The position numbers and the translations under genes are program-made. A stretch of 31,789 nucleotides of DNA from NCBI GenBank assembly GCA_964528425.1, contig CAZGTD010000020.1, positions 1-31,789 of the forward strand. Direction: 5' to 3'. Below are positions 24,286 through 31,789 of this stretch, piece after piece. Under the pieces are notes generated by a model, which worked only from the letters and a program-made list of their open reading frames with translations, was not told the origin of the DNA and did no database searches. The stretch comes from UBA3263 sp964528425. Lineage in GTDB: Bacteria; Bacteroidota; Bacteroidia; Bacteroidales; Muribaculaceae. Position 1 is the stretch's first letter; each line of letters starts with the position of its first letter.

Positions 24286-24912
24286 TTATTTATCTTTATA
24301 AAAATCGTAGAGCGGTTTCATTCGGGCTACAAAGCGACGCAAAAGTTCCCAATTGCCTTTATCAAAGTCCTCGGGTTTAAGAACACTCTCCAAAATTCCG
24401 GCTAATGCGTAATACGCAAAAAGATGAAAAACATCCAAACTTTTTAAAGATCCTCTTTTAATGCAGAGTTCCATCTCTTCAAAAAATCTGTAAAAAGCTT
24501 CATCGGTTGAGTCTAATTTAGCAGTCTCTCGAGTTCCATTTTTGTCCGAATTTAATAATTGCTGGATTTTATCCGTGGTCTTATAAATACATCTAAGTGA
24601 ATAGAATTTTGCGTTATATTCGGATAAAATCTTCACATGGTAATTTGTTATAAAAGAATATATCAACCATGCAGCAGGGATGAGAGTGGTTAGGCCTATG
24701 GAAGGCTTAACATATTTGAGTAATTTCATCCCAAAATTCACAATACAACATTGTGAAGACGCATCTTCCGGTACAATTTCTGTCAAAACAATGATTATCC
24801 CCATTAATAATAGAATGAACCAAAATGAATGATACTTCACATTCACCCATAAGTTCTTGCGTTCAAAAGCAACGTATGCTTTGTATTTTTCATCACAATA
24901 AGGACAACACAT
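24286..24912 (-). CDS. Unknown two-TM protein with N-terminal CxxC
   Basis: I do not recognise this 208-residue protein. It begins MCCPYCDEKYKAY, where Cys3-x2-Cys6 could be half of a zinc ribbon. It has hydrophobic segments at about 29-46 (SFWFILLLMGIIIVL) and 71-89 (IGLTTLIPAAWLIYSFI), then a soluble, mostly helical C-terminal half of about 115 residues. The frame can be read back to 25065, but those extra 51 residues are the complement of the structured RNA block and look like chance coding, so I take the start at 24912. Base composition is clearly more AT-rich than the core genes around it, suggesting acquisition. Its nearest good promoter is repeat copy 3 at 25291-25321, which would give a leader of about 370 nt across the RNA element. 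Confidence 0.65.
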   Translation of the reverse strand: MCCPYCDEKYKAYVAFERKNLWVNVKYHSFWFILLLMGIIIVLTEIVPEDASSQCCIVNFGMKLLKYVKPSIGLTTLIPAAWLIYSFITNYHVKILSEYNAKFYSLRCIYKTTDKIQQLLNSDKNGTRETAKLDSTDEAFYRFFEEMELCIKRGSLKSLDVFHLFAYYALAGILESVLKPEDFDKGNWELLRRFVARMKPLYDFYKDK

Positions 24913-24923
24913 ATTTTTTGTAA

Positions 24924-24931
24924 TACTTTTG
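24924..24931 (+). promoter_or_regulatory. -7 element in front of the structured RNA
   Basis: Plus-strand TACTTTTG fits TAnnTTTG. No TTTG lies at the usual distance upstream. Transcription would begin near 24935. Confidence 0.4.
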
Positions 24932-24937
24932 TGCCGC

Positions 24938-25222
24938 GGGACCCCTCTCGTTGGCATAGGCGATTGGTTTATAAAGAAAAAGCGCGGGAATCTGACTCGT
25001 TGCCGTCCCACGTTTCGAGGCTCTCGCATTGCCTTAGTAAGTTGAACGGCAACGGCGAAGCCCACGCAAATATGAATGTTTGCGCGTTGCTCCTATATCA
25101 ACATAGGAACAATGCGGACGTTCATATCCAAGTGGCGCAACCCGCTGCTTGGCCCTTGACTTACTAATTGAAATTTGCGAGATTCCAAACCGTCAAGAAA
25201 CGAAGCGCAAAGTAACGCTTTT
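24938..25222 (+). ncRNA. Candidate structured RNA with pseudoknot, unknown class
   Basis: Stems by eye: A 24987-24993 with 25180-25186 (7 bp, closing). B 24998-25006 with 25046-25054 (9 bp, CGTTGCCGT/ACGGCAACG). C 25034-25045 with 25156-25167 (12 bp, two G-U). D 25070-25127, a long hairpin of 23 bp with one bulge, one mismatch and loop ATCAAC. E 25128-25152 (10 bp, two G-U, loop CAACC). B and C cross, making an H-type pseudoknot with adjoining strands at 25045/25046; D and E also adjoin. Six G-U pairs on the plus strand would be A-C mismatches on the minus strand, and only one pair favours minus. A weak AAGCG/CGCTT hairpin with TTTT ends at 25222. It is not tmRNA, RNase P, SRP or 6S by their core motifs. 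Open frames here look like shadows. Confidence 0.55.
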
Positions 25223-25289
25223 AAATTATGTCGTTATATCGACCCGCCCGCTGACCCGTAGACCGGGGCTTCGCGTTGCGGCCGACAGC

Positions 25290-25340
25290 GCAAAGTTACG
25301 AAATAATTAGTAATTAGCAAATAGTAAGTAGTAATTATTG
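25290..25340 (-). repeat. Dispersed AT-rich promoter repeat, copy 3
   Basis: GCAAAGTTACGAAA followed by TAATTAGTAATTAGCAAATAG and TAAGTAGTAATT (given in parts). Minus-strand TTTG (25318-25321) and TAACTTTG (25291-25298) are 19 nt apart, as in copy 1. Confidence 0.8.
25291..25321 (-). promoter_or_regulatory. Promoter in repeat copy 3, directed across the structured RNA
   Basis: TTTG-N19-TAACTTTG on the minus strand, start site near 25287. The first gene downstream is the unknown membrane protein at 24912, so the transcript would run antisense through the whole structured RNA. The segment 25223-25290 is GC-rich and holds no gene that I can see. Confidence 0.65.
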
Positions 25341-25355
25341 AGAGTTGAGGGAATA

Positions 25356-25396
25356 ATAATTTTGAATTTTGAATGTTGAATGTTGAATGTTGAATT
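25356..25396. repeat. TTTTGAA / GAATGTT short tandem repeats
   Basis: AATTTTGAATTTTGAATG is followed by three GAATGTT units and a run of T. The reverse complement of the same unit forms the lepA upstream region (2377-2405), so here it is inverted relative to the AT-rich promoter repeat. Confidence 0.6.
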
Positions 25397-25411
25397 TTTT
25401 GCGGATGCGAA

Positions 25412-25445
25412 TAAAAAAGAGATGGCGGCAAAAGATGCCGCCATC
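25412..25445 (-). terminator. Strong intrinsic terminator after thiL
   Basis: A perfect 10-bp stem GATGGCGGCA (25421-25430) with TGCCGCCATC (25436-25445) and a five-base loop is followed on the minus strand by TCTTTTTTAT. It closes the lysC-thiL operon. Confidence 0.9.
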
Positions 25446-25468
25446 AGAGGTGATTTTCTATTTTCAGC

Positions 25469-26494
25469 TCAGCTGAGGTGGTTGAAGCCCTGGGCTCGAA
25501 GGGGTAGTTCCTCGCCGTTGCGACCAATCAGGGCGCAACCCTGGTCTTCGGGGCTTATGTGGCCGATAACGCGGATGCCTTTGAGTTTCGACACTGCTTC
25601 GTGGGCGGTGAGGGGCACCGTGAAGAGCAGTTCGTAGTCTTCGCCGCCGTTCATCGCGGCCATTACGAGGTTCATGTTGAGTTCTTCGGCCATCACCGCG
25701 GTCTGGTAGTCGATAGGAATGCGGTCTTCGTAGACTCGGCAACCGACTTTGGATGCTTTGCAGATGTGGAGTAGCTCAGACGAAAGTCCGTCGCTGATGT
25801 CAATCATCGACGTAGGCATGATTCCGGCTTCGGCCAGTTCGCGAACAATGTCTTTGCGGGCTTCGGGTTTTAGCTGACGCTCAACGAGATATTCTTTGCC
25901 GGCAAAGTCGGGGGTAAAATCTTTTTGGCCGGCGGAGGCTACTTTTTCGCGCTCGAGAACCTGAAGGCCCATGTAAGCCGCGCCGAGGTCACCGCTGACG
26001 CAGATCAGGTCGGTGGGCTTGGCTCCGGAGCGGCGCACAACGGTCCCTTTCGGTGCGTCGCCGATAACGGTTGCGGAGATTACCAGGCCGGAACGCGACG
26101 AGGTGGTGTCGCCTCCCACGAGGTCTACGCCATAGATTTCGCATGCGGTGCGCAAACCGGCGTAGAGTGCTTCGAGGTGTTCAACCGTGAAGCGTTTGCT
26201 TACGCCGAGCCCAACAACGAGTTGACGCGGTGTGCCATTCATGGCGTAAATATCGCTGAAGTTAACAATGGCGCTTTTGTAGCCGAGGTGTTTCAGCGGA
26301 GTGTAGGTCAGGTCGAAGTGAACGCCCTCAAGGAGCATATCGGTGCTGACAAGTACTTCTTTGTCGGGGCCAAAGTCCATAACGGCGGCATCGTCGCCAA
26401 CGGCCGTCAGGGTGGAATCGTTGATTTTCAGAAGGTTTTCGGTCAAACGGTCGATAAGGCCAAATTCGCCAATCGAGGAGATTTCAGTTTCCAT
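25469..26494 (-). CDS. thiL: Thiamine-monophosphate kinase
   Basis: ThiL phosphorylates thiamine monophosphate to the active diphosphate using ATP. The 341-residue protein belongs to the PurM/ThiL superfamily: EFGLIDRLTENL, the metal-binding GDDAAVMDFG, STDMLLEGVHFDLTY, ATVIGDAPKG, CVSGDLGAAYMGLQVL, MIDISDGLSSELLHICKAS and NGGEDYELLFTV. The length is typical. Its ATG follows the pnp stop codon directly (no spacer). It is the last gene of the operon, closed by the terminator at 25412-25445. Confidence 0.96.
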   Translation of the reverse strand: METEISSIGEFGLIDRLTENLLKINDSTLTAVGDDAAVMDFGPDKEVLVSTDMLLEGVHFDLTYTPLKHLGYKSAIVNFSDIYAMNGTPRQLVVGLGVSKRFTVEHLEALYAGLRTACEIYGVDLVGGDTTSSRSGLVISATVIGDAPKGTVVRRSGAKPTDLICVSGDLGAAYMGLQVLEREKVASAGQKDFTPDFAGKEYLVERQLKPEARKDIVRELAEAGIMPTSMIDISDGLSSELLHICKASKVGCRVYEDRIPIDYQTAVMAEELNMNLVMAAMNGGEDYELLFTVPLTAHEAVSKLKGIRVIGHISPEDQGCALIGRNGEELPLRAQGFNHLS

Positions 26495-27310
26495 TCAGAT
26501 GCGTTTAACGAGTTCGTTTACGAGTTTGAGAACTGTGGGCTGGGCCTTGATTGCAGCTTTTTGAACTTCTTCGTGGGTGGGCACTTCGGTTACGTCTTTT
26601 CCGCCGAGATCGGTTATGACGCTAAGGCCGAACACTTTCATGCCGGCATGGTTGGCAACGATAACTTCGGGCACGGTTGACATGCCAACGGCATCGGCGC
26701 CCATAACGTGGTAAGCTTCATATTCGGCCGGGGTTTCGAATGTGGGACCCGTAACGCCGATATATACGCCATGCATCAGGCGCATATTTTGTTCGTCGGC
26801 AATCTGATCGGCCAAAGCAACAAGCTTCTTGCTATAGGCTTCGGTCATTGCGGGGAAGCGGGTGCCGAGTTCGTTATAGTTTTTGCCGCGCAGGGGGTGT
26901 TCGGGGAAGAAGTTGATATGGTCAGTGATAACCATAACGTCGCCTACGCGAAATTCCTTGTTCATGCCGCCTGAAGCGTTGCTGACAATCAAGGTTTCAA
27001 CGCCGAGGGCTTTCATTACGCGCACCGGGAAGGTTACCTGCTTCATGTCGTAGCCTTCGTAGTAGTGGAAGCGGCCTTGCATGCCAACTACGCGTTTGCC
27101 GCCAAGATTGCCGAGAATCAGATTGCCGGAGTGGCCTTCAACGGTGCTGACCGGAAAGTTGGGTATTTCGCTATATGGAATAACCTGTTTGTCCTCAATA
27201 AGTTCGCTGATGGGGCCGAGGCCGGTTCCCATAATGATGCCGAGGGTTGGCATTTCGCCCTGAAGGCGATTCTTGAGGTAGGTTGCGGTTTCGTTGATTT
27301 TCTGGAGCAT
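26495..27310 (-). CDS. Purine nucleoside phosphorylase (trimeric, PunA type)
   Basis: The enzyme splits purine nucleosides with phosphate in salvage. The 271-residue protein shows the trimeric PNP motifs MGTGLGPIS, EGHSGN, GRFHYYEGYDM, SNASGGMN, GPTFETPAEYEAY and GMSTVPEVIVANH. The base-contact residue that is Asn243 in human PNP (SLITN) is Asp234 here (SVITDLGG). In the human enzyme Asn-to-Asp at this site is known to raise activity on adenosine, so 6-amino purines may be accepted too. That is inference. It lies between lpxK (45 bp upstream) and thiL (directly downstream) in the lysC operon. Confidence 0.95.
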   Translation of the reverse strand: MLQKINETATYLKNRLQGEMPTLGIIMGTGLGPISELIEDKQVIPYSEIPNFPVSTVEGHSGNLILGNLGGKRVVGMQGRFHYYEGYDMKQVTFPVRVMKALGVETLIVSNASGGMNKEFRVGDVMVITDHINFFPEHPLRGKNYNELGTRFPAMTEAYSKKLVALADQIADEQNMRLMHGVYIGVTGPTFETPAEYEAYHVMGADAVGMSTVPEVIVANHAGMKVFGLSVITDLGGKDVTEVPTHEEVQKAAIKAQPTVLKLVNELVKRI

Positions 27311-27355
27311 GATATATATTATTTAATTAAGGTGTGGTTTTACGGGTGGGGTGGG

Positions 27356-28486
27356 CTATTGTTGCCCTCCGCGGTTAATGAGCGCTGCAACGTTTTCTGC
27401 GAAATCCTGGCCTCCCTGTTGGTTGCCCGACATGTTGGTCGGAATGATTCTTACGGCAACTGGCAGATAGAAAATGCGTTTTTTCAGCCCTTCGGGAAGT
27501 CCGGGGAAATCGCGCAGGCGCATAGCATCTTTTTCGGTAGTAACGACTATTGCCCGGCGCGGGTCGGAAGCTGCCTTGAGTTTGGCAATGATGGCAGCAA
27601 TGTCGTCGCGCTTGAAGTTATGATGGTCTGAGAAGATCAGGCCGGTAACTTTTGCCCGCGACTGACGAAGATGTTTTATAAATGGTTTCGGGCTGGCGAT
27701 TCCGGCAACAATTACTATGGTATCGCGCGCCGACATCTGCTTCAGGTCGGGGTCGATGGTGGTCAGCTCGGGATACAGAGGTTCGAGGTTGCCGTAGGTG
27801 TAGGTGCTGAAGTAGAGCTGTTGCCAGGGCTGCAGGTTGATATTTTTGGTGAAGATGCGGCAGTCGATCTGCTTCATCGTGTCGGGACACTTGGTTACGA
27901 TTACGATGTCGGCGCGGTTTAGAGCCCCGGCGCTCTCGCGCAGACGCCCGGCAGGCAACATTTCATCCTCAAAAACGGGGTGGGAATATTCCGTAAGAAC
28001 TATCGATACGGTCGGGCGCACATAGCGGTGCTGAAACGCATCGTCAAGTATTATCAGATTGAGCTTGGGGTCGATTTCGCGCATGCGTTCAATACCCTTG
28101 ACCCGGTTTTCGCAAACGGCAACCATAACGCCATCGTTACCAAACTTACGAAAAATCTGGTATGGCTCGTCGCCTATCTGGCGGGCTGAACTATCGGCTG
28201 TTGCCAGATAAAAACCTTTGGTGCGCCGGTTGTAGCCGCGCGAAAGAACTCCGATGTGATATTTTTTGCGCAGCAGTTCAATCAGATATTCAACATGGGG
28301 GGTCTTGCCGGTTCCGCCCACGGCGATATTGCCGACAACGAGGATCGGAATGTCGAAATCGCGCTGCTCAAGAACTCCGCAGTCGAACATCTTGTTACGG
28401 GTGGCCGTAATGGCCCCGTAAACGAGCGACAGCGGCTTAAGCAGCAGCCCTTTAACTATGGCACGCGATGCGGAGTTCTCTCCCAT
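27356..28486 (-). CDS. lpxK: Tetraacyldisaccharide 4'-kinase
   Basis: LpxK adds the 4'-phosphate to the lipid A disaccharide at the inner membrane. The 376-residue protein has a hydrophobic N-terminal helix (about 12-28, GLLLKPLSLVYGAITATRN), the P-loop VGGTGKTPH with GGTGKT at 57-62, VLSRGYNRRTKGF, VAVCENRVKG and LDDAFQHRYVRPTVSIVL. SDHHNFKRDD and VVTTEKDAMRL are in the C-terminal half. It follows sppA by 7 bp and acts one step after LpxB. Confidence 0.96.
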   Translation of the reverse strand: MGENSASRAIVKGLLLKPLSLVYGAITATRNKMFDCGVLEQRDFDIPILVVGNIAVGGTGKTPHVEYLIELLRKKYHIGVLSRGYNRRTKGFYLATADSSARQIGDEPYQIFRKFGNDGVMVAVCENRVKGIERMREIDPKLNLIILDDAFQHRYVRPTVSIVLTEYSHPVFEDEMLPAGRLRESAGALNRADIVIVTKCPDTMKQIDCRIFTKNINLQPWQQLYFSTYTYGNLEPLYPELTTIDPDLKQMSARDTIVIVAGIASPKPFIKHLRQSRAKVTGLIFSDHHNFKRDDIAAIIAKLKAASDPRRAIVVTTEKDAMRLRDFPGLPEGLKKRIFYLPVAVRIIPTNMSGNQQGGQDFAENVAALINRGGQQ

Positions 28487-28493
28487 TTCAGGT

Positions 28494-30305
28494 TTACTTA
28501 ATAATTACCGTTTCCATTTTGCACTGCACCCGTGGAGCTTCGGTCAGTTGCTTGATGGCGCTGACGGCCTGCTCAGCTTTCAGTTCTTTAACTACGCCGG
28601 CGTCAACATTGAGCTCGTCCATTGTAAGGAGTGCCTCCCACCATTTGGTTTCCATTTCCGGATATTCCTTAACGCGATAGCTTTTAAGTCTGAGGTCCGA
28701 GGCCATACCGGCAATAGCGTCGCGTAGGGTGCCCATCCGGTCAACCAGACCGTTTTCGAGTGCTTGCGAACCGGCCCATACCCGGCCCTCGGCTATAGTC
28801 TTGATGGAGTCCTGGGTTGTGTGGCGGCCTTCAGCGCAACGTTTGGTGAAGAGATCGTAGCCTCGCTCTATGTAAGCCTGCATCTTGGCGGTCTGCTCTT
28901 CTGTCATAGGATTGAACAGTGAAGGGAAATTGCCGTTGCGGTTGGTCTTGACAGTAGACGTTGTTATTCCGAGATGATTTTCCAGCAGGCCGTGAATTTC
29001 AGGAATCATTCCGAAAATACCGATGGAGCCGGTAATAGTAGTTGGTTGGGCGTAGATAACGTCGGCGCCGCAGCTAATGTAGTAGCCGCCCGATGCAGCA
29101 ACATCGCCCATCGAAACATAGAAGGGCAGTCCGGTTTTGGATTTGAATTGCTGAAGTGCTTCCCAAATCTGTTCTGACGCGAAGGCGCTGCCCCCCGGAG
29201 AGTTGACGCGCAGAATCAGGCCTGCGAGATTGTCGGCGTTGTCTGCCAGCTCGTTGATTTCTTCAACCATTTCGTCGCCGATGATACCATCTTTACCTTG
29301 GTCGGAAATTTCACCGACTGCATAAAGCACTGCAATCGTCTTGTCTTTTTTCTTCGGAGTTGACACCTCGGGAAGATAAGAAAAGTCGGTAGCGTCAAAG
29401 GCGGTGTAGTATTCGCCTATGGTCAACAGGTTAACATCGTCGAATTTGTCTTTCTTGGCGAGTTTGGCAACCTGCTCCTCGGCCTGATGGCGATATCCGA
29501 GGTTGCTGACAATCCCCAGCGCCTTGATTGAATCGGCGGTCATGGTAAATGTGAAGTCGTCGGCCCAATCGTTAACGGTTTCGGGTTTTACACCGCGGTT
29601 TTTGGCGATGTTTGATTTGATTGATGCCCAAAGCGCTCCCATATATGATTCTTGTTGCAGGCGCGATGCCGGGCTCATTTCTTTGAGGAAGTAAGGCTCT
29701 ACGGCACTCTTGAATGTGCCTACTCGCAGAATCTGCATTTTTACACCTAACTTTTCGAGCAGGCCGGTGTAGAATAGGGTAGTTCCGCTCAAACCGTGAA
29801 TATCAACTGCTCCGATGGGGTTGAGCCAGAGTTGGTCGGCCCCGCTGACCATGTAGTAGTCTCCCTGGCCGTAGTTATCGCCGTAGGCCAGAATCCATTT
29901 ATCCGGTTGTGCCTTGAAATAGTTGAGCGCTTCCTGAATATCCTGCAGGGAGGCCACTCCGCCCTGCACTCCGTTACAATTTGCATATATTCCGCTGATG
30001 CGTGAGTCGTGGGCCGCACGATAAATGGCGGCTATTGCTTCGCTCAGGTTGATGCCTTCCTGAAAGTCACCCTGAATGGCGTCGGTCAGCGAAGGTGTGG
30101 ATTTTCGCTCGTTTATAACTCCGGTAAGGTCAAGATAAATGACCGATCCTTTTTTAACCTCGGCTGTAGCAACTGATTTTAATCCGGTGCCGACAGACGC
30201 AATACTTGCGGCAATGCCGATAACCACCAGCAGAATTAGCAACAGAAATGTTAGCCAAATGGCCGATAATGAGCCTAAAAACGATATAAAAAATTTCTTA
30301 ATCAT
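28494..30305 (-). CDS. sppA: Signal peptide peptidase SppA, long (67K) type
   Basis: SppA degrades cleaved signal peptides in the inner membrane and envelope. The 603-residue protein has an N-terminal membrane anchor (about 12-36) and two tandem peptidase S49 domains. The catalytic Lys is in VGTFKSAVEPY (Lys199) and the catalytic Ser in DVAASGGYYIS (Ser405), matching Lys209 and Ser409 of E. coli SppA. RVNSPGGSAFASEQI and TTITGSIGIFG are further S49 motifs. The start overlaps the lysC end by 8 bp, and lpxK follows after 7 bp. Confidence 0.96.
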   Translation of the reverse strand: MIKKFFISFLGSLSAIWLTFLLLILLVVIGIAASIASVGTGLKSVATAEVKKGSVIYLDLTGVINERKSTPSLTDAIQGDFQEGINLSEAIAAIYRAAHDSRISGIYANCNGVQGGVASLQDIQEALNYFKAQPDKWILAYGDNYGQGDYYMVSGADQLWLNPIGAVDIHGLSGTTLFYTGLLEKLGVKMQILRVGTFKSAVEPYFLKEMSPASRLQQESYMGALWASIKSNIAKNRGVKPETVNDWADDFTFTMTADSIKALGIVSNLGYRHQAEEQVAKLAKKDKFDDVNLLTIGEYYTAFDATDFSYLPEVSTPKKKDKTIAVLYAVGEISDQGKDGIIGDEMVEEINELADNADNLAGLILRVNSPGGSAFASEQIWEALQQFKSKTGLPFYVSMGDVAASGGYYISCGADVIYAQPTTITGSIGIFGMIPEIHGLLENHLGITTSTVKTNRNGNFPSLFNPMTEEQTAKMQAYIERGYDLFTKRCAEGRHTTQDSIKTIAEGRVWAGSQALENGLVDRMGTLRDAIAGMASDLRLKSYRVKEYPEMETKWWEALLTMDELNVDAGVVKELKAEQAVSAIKQLTEAPRVQCKMETVIIK

Positions 30306-31623
30306 GATTGGTTATAAAATTCGTGTGAATGACTTGGAGAGCTTCTTTAAGATCATTGGCTGCGATCATGCAGGCGGCCGAACCTTCTGAAACCTGCTGA
30401 GGAGTATGCGTTACCGGAATGCCTGCCGCGTTGAGGGCCTTGGCCATGCCGCCGCTGAAGTTTTCTGCGCGAGCGCCGCGACCTATCAGTGCAACCATCG
30501 CTTGGGGCACGGAAATTCCGATTGTTTTTGCTGCCGGTTCGCCTGCAAATTCTTCAGCGAGAATGGCTTCGGCTCGCTCTGCGTCGACCCCGCGGATTCC
30601 GCAACTTTCCTTGCCGTCGGGCAGGAAGGTCTCTATGCCGTTGCGGGTCAGTGCATTGATCATGCGCTCAAAACAACCGGGCTCTTTAATAGTGACTAAT
30701 CGGGTGTCGGCAATGGAGCTGACCCCCAATGTCTTGAGGTCTTTACCTTTTGTGTCGCCGATGAGGGTCCCGGCGGCTGATGGGTTAAAGGTGTTTTTAA
30801 TTATTATCGGAATATTTTTGTGAAATACTGGATATATTGTCGGAGGGTAAACAACCTTGGCGCCGAAATTGCAAAGTTCCATCGCTTCAACAAAACTCAA
30901 TGCGTCGATAACCCGCGCATCGCTGACTATTCGCGGGTCAGCAGTCATAAAGCCGTCAACGTCTGTCCATATTTCAAGTTCATCAGCCCCCAGCTCTGCG
31001 GCCAGAATAGCAGCTGTATAGTCGCTGCCGCCACGGCCCAGATTTGATATGCGTCCGTCTGAATCTTTGGCAATAAATCCCGGAACAACGATTATTTTTT
31101 CACCTTTTAGTTCTCGGAATTTCACGTTGATAAGCGTTGAAGTCTCTTCCTGGTCAAGTACGCTCTTGCCGAAGTGGCGGCGCGTGCGAATATAATCGAG
31201 CGAGTGGGCCAATACTGCCTCGGGAATCATTGCCGTTACTATTACGCACGACATCCGCTCGCCGAAACTCACAACCAGGTCGCGACTGCGTTCCGTTAAT
31301 TCGCCTAATAGGTTTATTGCTCGGAAAATATCTTCAAGATTGCCTAAAAGCTTATCTATTTCAGCTTGCGTGTCATCCCGTTTACTATCGGGTATGACTT
31401 CGTTGATAACCTTTGCGTGGCGCAAGCGAATCTCGGCGTATATTTCTTGCCACGCATCGCCCGCAGCAGCCGCTTCCGCTGCCGCTATCAGCCGGTCCGT
31501 GATGCCGCCGAGAGCCGAAACAGTGACCACACACTGTTCAGTCTGACCCTCAACAATAGCTCGCACATTGTTCAAACTCGCAGGAGTTCCAACCGATGTG
31601 CCGCCAAATTTGAGTACTTTCAT
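30298..31623 (-). CDS. lysC: Aspartate kinase (monofunctional)
   Basis: LysC phosphorylates aspartate, the first step toward lysine, threonine and methionine. The 441-residue protein has KFGGTSVG at 4-11, VTVSALGG, SFGERMSC, PGFIAKDSDGRISNLGRGGSD, EIWTDVDGFMTADPRIV and GAKVVYPPTIYPV. Two C-terminal ACT-like regions (VTIKEPGCFERMINALTR and VALIGRGAR onward) suggest feedback control by an amino acid. No homoserine dehydrogenase domain is fused. It is the first gene of the lysC-sppA-lpxK-pnp-thiL operon, with a full promoter at 31649-31680 and a leader of about 20 nt. Confidence 0.97.
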   Translation of the reverse strand: MKVLKFGGTSVGTPASLNNVRAIVEGQTEQCVVTVSALGGITDRLIAAAEAAAAGDAWQEIYAEIRLRHAKVINEVIPDSKRDDTQAEIDKLLGNLEDIFRAINLLGELTERSRDLVVSFGERMSCVIVTAMIPEAVLAHSLDYIRTRRHFGKSVLDQEETSTLINVKFRELKGEKIIVVPGFIAKDSDGRISNLGRGGSDYTAAILAAELGADELEIWTDVDGFMTADPRIVSDARVIDALSFVEAMELCNFGAKVVYPPTIYPVFHKNIPIIIKNTFNPSAAGTLIGDTKGKDLKTLGVSSIADTRLVTIKEPGCFERMINALTRNGIETFLPDGKESCGIRGVDAERAEAILAEEFAGEPAAKTIGISVPQAMVALIGRGARAENFSGGMAKALNAAGIPVTHTPQQVSEGSAACMIAANDLKEALQVIHTNFITNHD

Positions 31624-31648
31624 TCTGATTATATAAATAATGTGGGTG

Positions 31649-31680
31649 CAAACTTACGAATAAAATTGGAACCCCGCAAA
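31649..31680 (-). promoter_or_regulatory. Promoter of the lysC operon
   Basis: Minus-strand TTTG (complement of 31677-31680), a 20-nt spacer and TAAGTTTG (complement of 31649-31656). The -33 element lies in the loop side of a CCCCGC/GCGGGG hairpin (31672-31698), which may end the upstream gene outside the window. For 31699-31789 I see only short open frames on the minus strand and make no call. Confidence 0.7.
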
Positions 31681-31789
31681 TTTTTTTTGTGAGCGGGGTA
31701 TGAAAGAATGCGCTCGGCCGCGTCAAAAATTAGGCTGGTAAGAATGCGGAAACGGGCCGGTAAAACGTAGAAATGCGGTAATTGTTCGG

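Noticed and set aside
24913..25065. N-terminal extension of the two-TM protein (MGFAVAVQLTK...)
   Set aside because: It is the complement of the structured RNA element and has no membrane or domain logic; MCCPYC at 24912 is a better start.
24931..25167. 78-residue plus-strand frame (GTG start) across the RNA element
   Set aside because: It coincides with stems A-E; the pairing pattern explains the sequence better than coding.
24938..25222. tmRNA, RNase P RNA, SRP RNA, 6S RNA or retron msr/msd
   Set aside because: No tag frame ending in ALAA, no acceptor end, none of the conserved core motifs, and no reverse transcriptase gene nearby.
31699..31789. 3' end of an upstream gene at the right edge
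   Set aside because: Only short open frames on the minus strand, with no recognisable protein sequence; too little to call.

Overview
The window looks like chromosomal DNA of a Bacteroidales bacterium, probably a gut-type member of the order (Bacteroides/Muribaculaceae-like; I cannot fix the genus). The reasons are repeated Bacteroidetes-type promoters (TTTG, 19-22 nt, TAnnTTTG), a PorQ gene of the type IX secretion system next to cmk, a long-type IspG, the debranching enzyme / glycosyltransferase / GH57 glycogen operon, and a lysC-sppA-lpxK-pnp-thiL block. Almost everything is on the minus strand; only lepA and nhaA are on the plus strand. No rRNA, tRNA, integrase, transposase or CRISPR array was seen.

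Layout. 1-2174 (minus): ispG (cut by the window edge), purE, a terminator, rplS. 2175-2427: divergent promoter region with dispersed repeats. 2428-5666 (plus): lepA, nhaA, strong terminator. 5768-7111 (minus): AAA/DUF4143 ATPase with a nuclease-like C-terminus and two CRP-like palindromes upstream. 7441-15760 (minus): a dense, often overlapping run of pldA, a retropepsin-like membrane-anchored protein without its catalytic Asp, lpxB, porQ, cmk, ispH, a small lipoprotein and mutS2. 16008-20817 (minus): GH57 enzyme with a histone-like tail, glycosyltransferase, glycogen debranching enzyme. 20992-22406 (minus): NfeD and SPFH membrane pair. 22648-24912 (minus): a BspA-like leucine-rich-repeat gene broken by an in-frame stop that cuts off a T9SS-like tail, and an unknown two-TM protein. 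24913-25468: non-coding, holding a compact element that folds as a pseudoknotted RNA on the plus strand. 25469-31623 (minus): lysC, sppA, lpxK, pnp, thiL.

How the genes work together. Envelope functions dominate: LpxB and LpxK (lipid A), PldA (outer-membrane phospholipid turnover), PorQ (T9SS), SppA, NfeD/SPFH and two predicted envelope proteins of unknown role. IspG and IspH are the last two steps of the MEP isoprenoid pathway, in separate operons. The three glycogen genes form one transcript.

The best candidates for something undescribed are (1) the structured RNA at about 24938-25222, in which six wobble pairs all favour the plus strand, (2) the tandem retropepsin-like protein at 13900-14823 with both catalytic-Asp positions replaced, (3) the paired TGTGA-N6-TCACA palindromes three helical turns apart in front of the DUF4143 ATPase, and (4) three copies of an AT-rich repeat that each carry a complete promoter.
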